A stretch of 64,000 nucleotides of DNA, from assembly GCA_963732375.1 (NCBI GenBank), contig CAVSZE010000002.1:248001-312000 (forward strand). The letters run 5' to 3'. This document shows, piece by piece, positions 59,484 through 64,000 of the stretch. The notes beneath the pieces are model-generated. The model ran no database searches. It worked only from the letters and a program-made list of their open reading frames with translations, and was not told the origin of the DNA. The translations under genes were made by a program, and so were the position numbers. Every line of letters begins with the position of its first letter. The first letter of the stretch is position 1. The stretch comes from RPQJ01 sp963732375. GTDB lineage: Bacteria; Pseudomonadota; Gammaproteobacteria; Steroidobacterales; Steroidobacteraceae.

Positions 59484-60229
59484 GCGCCCGGCCCCTGCGA
59501 CGCGCCGGGTCGCGGCTGCTGCAGCGCGGTCAGTTGCGCAGCAAACAGCTGCTGGCAGGCGACGGACGCCAGGTCCAGCAGCTGATCGAGTTCGTGCCTG
59601 CGAAACGCATGGCCCTCCGCCGTGCCCTGGATCTCGATGAACGCGCCGCCATTGTTCATGACCACGTTCATGTCGGTCTCCGCGCCGGAGTCCTCGGCGT
59701 AGTCGAGATCCACCACCGCGACGCCGTCCACGATGCCGACCGAAACAGCTGCGACCTGCCCGTGCAGGGGGTTGCGCGCGATGCCGCGCCTTCGGCACAG
59801 GCCGTCCATCGCGTCTGCGAGCGCCACGTAGGCGCCGGTGATCGCCGCGGTACGCGTGCCGCCGTCGGCCTGCAGCACGTCGCAGTCGAGCGTAACGGTG
59901 CGCTCACCAAGCGCGCGCAGGTCCACCGCGGCGCGCAGCGAGCGACCGATCAGTCGCTGGATCTCGAGCGTCCGGCCGCTCTGCTTGCCGCGTGCTGCCT
60001 CGCGGGCCGAGCGCGTATGGGTGGCGCGCGGCAGCATGCCGTACTCCGCGGTGACCCAGCCCTCGCCCTTGCCGCGCATGAATGACGGCACGCCATCCTC
60101 GACGCTGGCCGTCACCAGCACCCTGGTCTCGCCGAACTCGACCAGCACCGATCCTTCCGCGTGGCGCGTGAATCCGCGGGTGATGCGAATGGCGCGCATC
60201 TGGTCCGGCGAGCGGCCGCTTGGTCTCAA
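59480..60229 (-). CDS. rph: Ribonuclease PH
   Basis: A 249-residue phosphorolytic 3'-5' exoribonuclease trimming tRNA 3' ends. The N-terminal RPSGRSPDQMR segment, EGWVTAEYGMLPRAT, and LDCDVLQADGGTRTA blocks are conserved. It appears to start with TTG (60229), since the family N-terminus begins there and GGGAG lies six bases upstream; the internal ATG would remove conserved residues. Confidence 0.95.
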   Translation of the reverse strand: MRPSGRSPDQMRAIRITRGFTRHAEGSVLVEFGETRVLVTASVEDGVPSFMRGKGEGWVTAEYGMLPRATHTRSAREAARGKQSGRTLEIQRLIGRSLRAAVDLRALGERTVTLDCDVLQADGGTRTAAITGAYVALADAMDGLCRRRGIARNPLHGQVAAVSVGIVDGVAVVDLDYAEDSGAETDMNVVMNNGGAFIEIQGTAEGHAFRRHELDQLLDLASVACQQLFAAQLTALQQPRPGASQGPGA

Positions 60230-60247
60230 GGTGGATCTCCCGGGGGT

Positions 60248-61009
60248 TCAGATGCCGAGCCAACGGATGGCGGCGGCAGTCGTGTTGTCGGCAAAAGGAC
60301 TGTTCGCCAGCAGCGCCCGCTCACCGAGGGTGACCAGCGAGTCGCGCAGGTTGCGCTCCGGATCCCCGCTCAGCGCGGCGATCTGCTCATCGGTGACACC
60401 GGACCAGAACCCGTCGGAACACAGCAGGATGACGTCGCCCGACTTCAGCACGTTGCGGCCGCTCAGCGACATTTCGGGCAGCACCGGATCGCCCCCGATG
60501 CAGCATTCGACGTAGTTGCGCATCGGGTGGTCCTGTGCCTGCCGCTCGGTGATGCGGCCGGCGCGCAGCAACAGTTCGACATGGCTGTGATCGCGCGTGC
60601 GTGCGAGGACCGCGCCGCCGCGCAGCTGGTAGATGCGGCTGTCGCCGACGTGGACCCAGTACGCGCTCGAGCCCTGCACCAGGCAGGCGGCGCAGGTGGC
60701 ACGAGGCCGGATCTCCGGCGGCAGGCCGCGACCCAACTCTACCACCGCATCGTGCGCGCGGCCGGTCGCGAGATGCAGGAAGCCTTCGGGATCGAACACC
60801 GGGCGGCGCGCTTCCCAGAAATCCCCGACCATGGATCGTATGGCTGCCTCGGCGGCACTTGCGCCGTCGGCGTGCCCGCCCATGCCGTCCACGACGGCAA
60901 GCAGCGCGGCGCCGTCCCCAATCGCGACCGCGACCCGGTCCTGGTTTTCTTCGCGATTCCCGAGGAGGCTCAGATCCGCGTGCTCGATGTGCAAGTGTCG
61001 CTCCAGCAC
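60248..61009 (-). CDS. PP2C-type serine/threonine protein phosphatase
   Basis: A 253-residue PPM-family phosphatase. The metal-binding motifs are intact: RxxNQD-like NREENQDR, VVDGMGGHADG, HVGDSRIYQL, LCSDGFWSGV and the C-terminal DNTTAA. No transmembrane segment is seen, so it acts in the cytoplasm on phosphoproteins. The cognate kinase is not in the window. It appears to head the PP2C-rph-rdgB-hemW transcript (18-base gap to rph) and is divergent from yicC. The GTG at 61009 is the likely start. Confidence 0.9.
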   Translation of the reverse strand: MLERHLHIEHADLSLLGNREENQDRVAVAIGDGAALLAVVDGMGGHADGASAAEAAIRSMVGDFWEARRPVFDPEGFLHLATGRAHDAVVELGRGLPPEIRPRATCAACLVQGSSAYWVHVGDSRIYQLRGGAVLARTRDHSHVELLLRAGRITERQAQDHPMRNYVECCIGGDPVLPEMSLSGRNVLKSGDVILLCSDGFWSGVTDEQIAALSGDPERNLRDSLVTLGERALLANSPFADNTTAAAIRWLGI

Positions 61010-61125
61010 GCCTGCTTCTACTGTAGACTTTGGCGCGGTTTTATAACATCCCGCGCAGCATACCGTTAAGTGATGCACGCGTGGCCGCGGTTTTACCGCC
61101 CACCGTTCCAGTCCGGAAACACACC

Positions 61126-61995
61126 ATGATTCGCAGCATGACGGGCTTTGCCCGACGCGAGCGTCAGGGGCCCTGGGGGACCCTGACCTGCGAACTACGC
61201 ACGGTGAATCACCGCTACCTCGAAGTCTCGACACGATTGCCCGAAGACCTGCGCGGCCTCGAGGGCGACGTGCGCCAGCTGCTCGGCAGCAAGCTGCGCC
61301 GCGGCAAGGTCGAAGCAGGCCTTTACCTGCGCTCGACAGCCGCCTCGACACCACAACTCGAGTTGAACCGCCCGATGGTGGAGCAGCTGCTCAGGCGCGC
61401 GGCCGACGTCGGCAGCATGCTCGGCGGCATCCCGGGACCTATGAGCGCGCTCGACATCCTGCGCTGGCCGGGCGTCATCCGTGAAGCGGAGCGCGACCCG
61501 ACGCCGCTCGCCGGTGAGGCGCTCGCGCTGGTGGGCGAGACCGCGGTGGAATTGAACGACTCGCGCGAGCGCGAAGGCGCGCGCATCCACGAACTGCTGA
61601 CCCAGCGCTGCGAGGGCCTGACCGCCGGGGTGACGCTGGTGCGGGCACGGCTGCCGGAAATAAGCGCACGCATCCGGGCGAAGGTCGGTGAGCGCGTTGC
61701 GCAGCTTGGCACACAGGTGGACCCGGAGCGCCTCGAGCAGGAGCTGGTGCTGCTGGCCTACAAGATGGACGTCGACGAAGAGCTCGAGCGCCTCGCCAGC
61801 CACGTCACCGAGACGCTTCGCGTGCTCGACGCGAACGAACCGGCCGGCCGGCGCCTCGACTTCCTGATGCAGGAACTGAACCGCGAGGCGAACACGCTGT
61901 CGTCCAAGTCGCAGGACGTCGAGACCACGCGCGCCGCCGTGGACATGAAGGTCCTTATCGAGCAGATGCGCGAGCAGGTGCAAAACGTCGAGTGA
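61126..61995 (+). CDS. yicC: YicC family endoribonuclease-like protein
   Basis: A 289-residue YicC-family protein: MIRSMTGFAR start, ELRTVNHRYLE and the C-terminal LDFLMQELNREANTLSSKSQD block with the DUF1732 motif. Family members have been linked to RNA decay (YicC/YloC-type endoribonucleases). The ATG at 61126 is chosen because family similarity starts there. gmk follows 53 bases downstream, as in many gammaproteobacteria. Confidence 0.94.
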   Translation: MIRSMTGFARRERQGPWGTLTCELRTVNHRYLEVSTRLPEDLRGLEGDVRQLLGSKLRRGKVEAGLYLRSTAASTPQLELNRPMVEQLLRRAADVGSMLGGIPGPMSALDILRWPGVIREAERDPTPLAGEALALVGETAVELNDSREREGARIHELLTQRCEGLTAGVTLVRARLPEISARIRAKVGERVAQLGTQVDPERLEQELVLLAYKMDVDEELERLASHVTETLRVLDANEPAGRRLDFLMQELNREANTLSSKSQDVETTRAAVDMKVLIEQMREQVQNVE

Positions 61996-62048
61996 TTATT
62001 CTTGACGGCCCGGAGCAGTGTCACGCACTGAACGGCTAGAATGCCCGG

Positions 62049-62693
62049 GTGACCCCGCATCCCCAATCCGGCCCGCGCCGCGGGCGCCTGTTCGTGATCG
62101 CGGCACCCTCGGGCGCCGGCAAGACGTCGCTGGTTCGCGCATTGCTGGAGCGCGAACCCGGGCTGCGATTCTCGATCTCGTACACGACGCGGGCCAGGCG
62201 CCCGAACGAGCTCCACGGCCGCGACTACTTCTTCGTCACGCGCGGTGAATTCGACCGTATGGCCGCCGACGGCGGGTTTCTCGAGCACGCGACGGTGTTC
62301 GACAACAGCTACGGTACTGCGAAGGCGCAGGTCGAACAGTCGCTGGCCGCCGGCCAGGACCTGATCCTCGAGATCGACTGGCAGGGAGCCGCGCAGGTCC
62401 GTTCGGCCATGCCGGAATGCGTATCCGTCTTTATCCTGCCGCCTTCCCGGGCTGAACTGGAGCGCCGCCTGCGAGGGCGCGGCACCGATGCCGAGGATGT
62501 GATCCAGCGTCGCCTACGCGATGCCGCATCCGACATGGCCCACTGGAGAGAATTCGACTACGTGGTCGTCAACGACGACTTCGAACAGGCGCTCGGAGAG
62601 CTGCAGGAAATCGCCAGTGGCCTGGACCCACCGCAGTCGCGGCGCGAGCGGGCCGGGCTGGCGGAACTCGCCGCCCGGCTCACCCACGCCTGA
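62049..62693 (+). CDS. gmk: Guanylate kinase
   Basis: A 214-residue kinase converting GMP to GDP. P-loop APSGAGKTS (about 19-27), the GMP-binding SYTTRARRPNE and GRDYFFV segments, and the DWQGAAQVR block are conserved. It starts with GTG. rpoZ, often next to gmk, is not found here; instead the gene converges on a pilY1-like gene with both stop codons in one hairpin. Confidence 0.96.
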   Translation: MTPHPQSGPRRGRLFVIAAPSGAGKTSLVRALLEREPGLRFSISYTTRARRPNELHGRDYFFVTRGEFDRMAADGGFLEHATVFDNSYGTAKAQVEQSLAAGQDLILEIDWQGAAQVRSAMPECVSVFILPPSRAELERRLRGRGTDAEDVIQRRLRDAASDMAHWREFDYVVVNDDFEQALGELQEIASGLDPPQSRRERAGLAELAARLTHA

Positions 62694-62706
62694 CCGGTTC
62701 GGTCAG
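62690..62706. terminator. Small hairpin spanning gmk and pilY1-like stop codons
   Basis: CTGACC (62690-62695) pairs with GGTCAG (62701-62706) across a short loop. The left arm contains the gmk TGA and the right arm the TGA of the minus-strand gene. Only nine bases lie between the two stop codons. There is no T-run, so terminator activity is uncertain. Confidence 0.4.
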
Positions 62707-64000
62707 TTGATCTCGCGCCAGCCGAGGCGCCGGACCGCTCCCGCGATTCCAGAGACAACCCGGACGTTCATCGCCCTCACGGTCGTATCTGCCTCCGTGA
62801 CGATTGCGATCAGCTGGCCGTTCGGCAGCCGGATCAGCGTCAGGCCGGTGGCAAGCGAGGAGCCGACCGGGAACCCAACCTGCATGGTGCTGTCCGAATA
62901 CACCGCAGCACCGGTCTTGTAGTCGAGCACGTAAAGCAGGCTCGTTCCGCCAACGGAGCAGTAATCCTCCCTAGGGATATTGGATACCGCCACCAGTGAA
63001 CCGAGCTGCAGGCGCGGGTCGACGTTCACGCGCTCGCCCGCCGGCAAGGTCACGTACCAGCCGTTCTTGGCGGACCAGTCCACGGGCGCCGGGTTCGGGA
63101 TCGTACGCGGGTTCACCGATGCGTTGAGCGTCTGGGCGACGAGATTCGCCCCGACCGACGTCAAGTCGCCGAGGCTCGCTCCCGTATCCTTGACTCCGTA
63201 AAAGGCCTGCGGGACCGTGGTAGACGTCGATGTCGAGGTCAGGTCATTGAGCCCGAGGTAGCGGCCGGTCCCGAAATAGATGACGCGGTTGTAGGTTCCC
63301 GAGTTGTCCTGGACCCTGCCGATTTCCGGACGCACCGTGATCGGCTGGTCGCCCGCCGCCCCCGCAGTCCGGCCCAGCCGCACGGAGACGCTCGACGACA
63401 GGTCGAAGCGCCACAGGGAGCCGGCGAGATCGCCGCCGTAGACGTACCGGGTCGAGTTGTCGACCAGTGTATTGGTCACGAAGTTGTTGATCTTCGCGAT
63501 TCCGCTCAGGTTCGGGTCCGTAACCGCGTTGTCGGTAATGATCTCCTCCAGCTTCGCGCCCGTGAGTGCGTCGACGACATACAGCCGGCCCTTGGAATCG
63601 CCACCGGTATTGTTGTAGCCGGAAGCAAACACCACCACCCACCTGCTGTCCGAGCTGCGCTTGGTCAGGACGGCATTGCCGTAGCTGTATCCCATGTCGT
63701 TGTCCACCGTCGAGCACCGCGCGCAGGAGGCCGCACCGAATTCCCAGAGGGCCTTCGGATTCGCGGGGTCGGTGACATCAAGCGCAAAGTACGATTTTCC
63801 ACCGCGTCCCAGGCCGGCGATCAGGATGGTCTTCCAGGCGCTGGCCGAGCTGTCATAGGCGTCACCGACGGTGATCGGGCCGTCGACGAAGAACTGGTGG
63901 TTGTTCGCGTAGCCCGCGTCGGCGAGCTTGTAGAGATTGGGGATCACTTCGCTCGGTATGTAGGCCCACGCTTCGGCGCCGGTCTCAGCGTTGAAGGCGT
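62703..64000 (-). CDS. PilY1-like type IV pilus adhesin, 3' part only
   Basis: The frame enters from the right edge, so only the C-terminal ~432 residues are present. They form the beta-propeller of PilY1/PilC-type tip proteins: repeated aromatic-Gly strands such as GKSYFALDVTDPANPKALW, DNDMGYSYGNAV, DSKGRLYVVDALTGAKL and GGDLAGSLWRFDL. PilY1 proteins sit at the type IV pilus tip and act in adhesion and pilus retraction, often with calcium. A DxDxDG-type calcium loop is not clearly visible in this part. It fits the pilMNOPQ operon elsewhere in the window. Confidence 0.88.
   Translation of the reverse strand, partial: AFNAETGAEAWAYIPSEVIPNLYKLADAGYANNHQFFVDGPITVGDAYDSSASAWKTILIAGLGRGGKSYFALDVTDPANPKALWEFGAASCARCSTVDNDMGYSYGNAVLTKRSSDSRWVVVFASGYNNTGGDSKGRLYVVDALTGAKLEEIITDNAVTDPNLSGIAKINNFVTNTLVDNSTRYVYGGDLAGSLWRFDLSSSVSVRLGRTAGAAGDQPITVRPEIGRVQDNSGTYNRVIYFGTGRYLGLNDLTSTSTSTTVPQAFYGVKDTGASLGDLTSVGANLVAQTLNASVNPRTIPNPAPVDWSAKNGWYVTLPAGERVNVDPRLQLGSLVAVSNIPREDYCSVGGTSLLYVLDYKTGAAVYSDSTMQVGFPVGSSLATGLTLIRLPNGQLIAIVTEADTTVRAMNVRVVSGIAGAVRRLGWREIN

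Overview
This 64 kb window comes from a bacterial chromosome with GC-rich coding sequence. Several things point to a gammaproteobacterium: the pilMNOPQ-aroK-aroB-dgt operon read divergently from a class A PBP gene, an OxyR whose redox cysteines sit at the E. coli positions (Cys199/Cys208), the tesA/ybbA-ybbP arrangement, and the rph-rdgB-hemW and yicC-gmk blocks. No rRNA or tRNA gene, IS transposase, phage gene or CRISPR array was seen. The genus cannot be fixed from the sequence.

Layout. 0-3.8 kb: the 3' part of a HerA-like ATPase, a DUF2780-like protein, a lipoprotein and yajQ. 3.9-6.9 kb: an acyl desaturase, a small membrane protein and an aldo/keto reductase. 6.9-12.1 kb: a leftward hoxFUYHW operon for an NAD-linked [NiFe] hydrogenase. 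12.3-18.4 kb: a D-2-hydroxyacid dehydrogenase and a Nudix hydrolase, then the tightly spaced set oxyR - copper chaperone - a 1059-residue protein joining a lipase-like domain, an M17-N-like domain and a CHAT caspase-like domain. 18.7-23.4 kb: a small chaperone-usher pilus locus of the spore-coat-U type. 23.6-28.3 kb: an FAD/Fe-S oxidoreductase with the two subunits of a 2-oxoacid:ferredoxin oxidoreductase. 28.4-36 kb: DUF4124 and DUF3011 proteins, a lipid kinase, a two-domain fatty acyl reductase, two uncharacterised genes and a POT peptide transporter. 36-45 kb: ybbP, ybbA, tesA, ppa, hemE, pyrF, dgt, aroB and aroK. 45-53.9 kb: pilQPONM and PBP1A. 54-64 kb: gltA, an M48 lipoprotein protease, rpmE, hemW, rdgB, rph, a PP2C phosphatase, yicC, gmk and the 3' end of a pilY1-like gene.

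How the parts fit. Hydrogenase, ferredoxin-linked 2-oxoacid oxidoreductase and citrate synthase suggest flexible redox metabolism with H2 as an extra NADH source. The desaturase and fatty acyl reductase point to unsaturated lipids and fatty alcohols. Type IV pili (pilMNOPQ, PilY1) and a usher pilus indicate surface attachment.

The most unusual items are the lipase/CHAT fusion placed in an apparent oxyR operon; a family of four long near-perfect palindromes built on the 19-mer GGGGACATTCTCCTTTTTC, three of them sealing convergent gene pairs and one in the hoxF upstream region; and a cluster of DnaA boxes beside a very AT-rich stretch upstream of rpmE.
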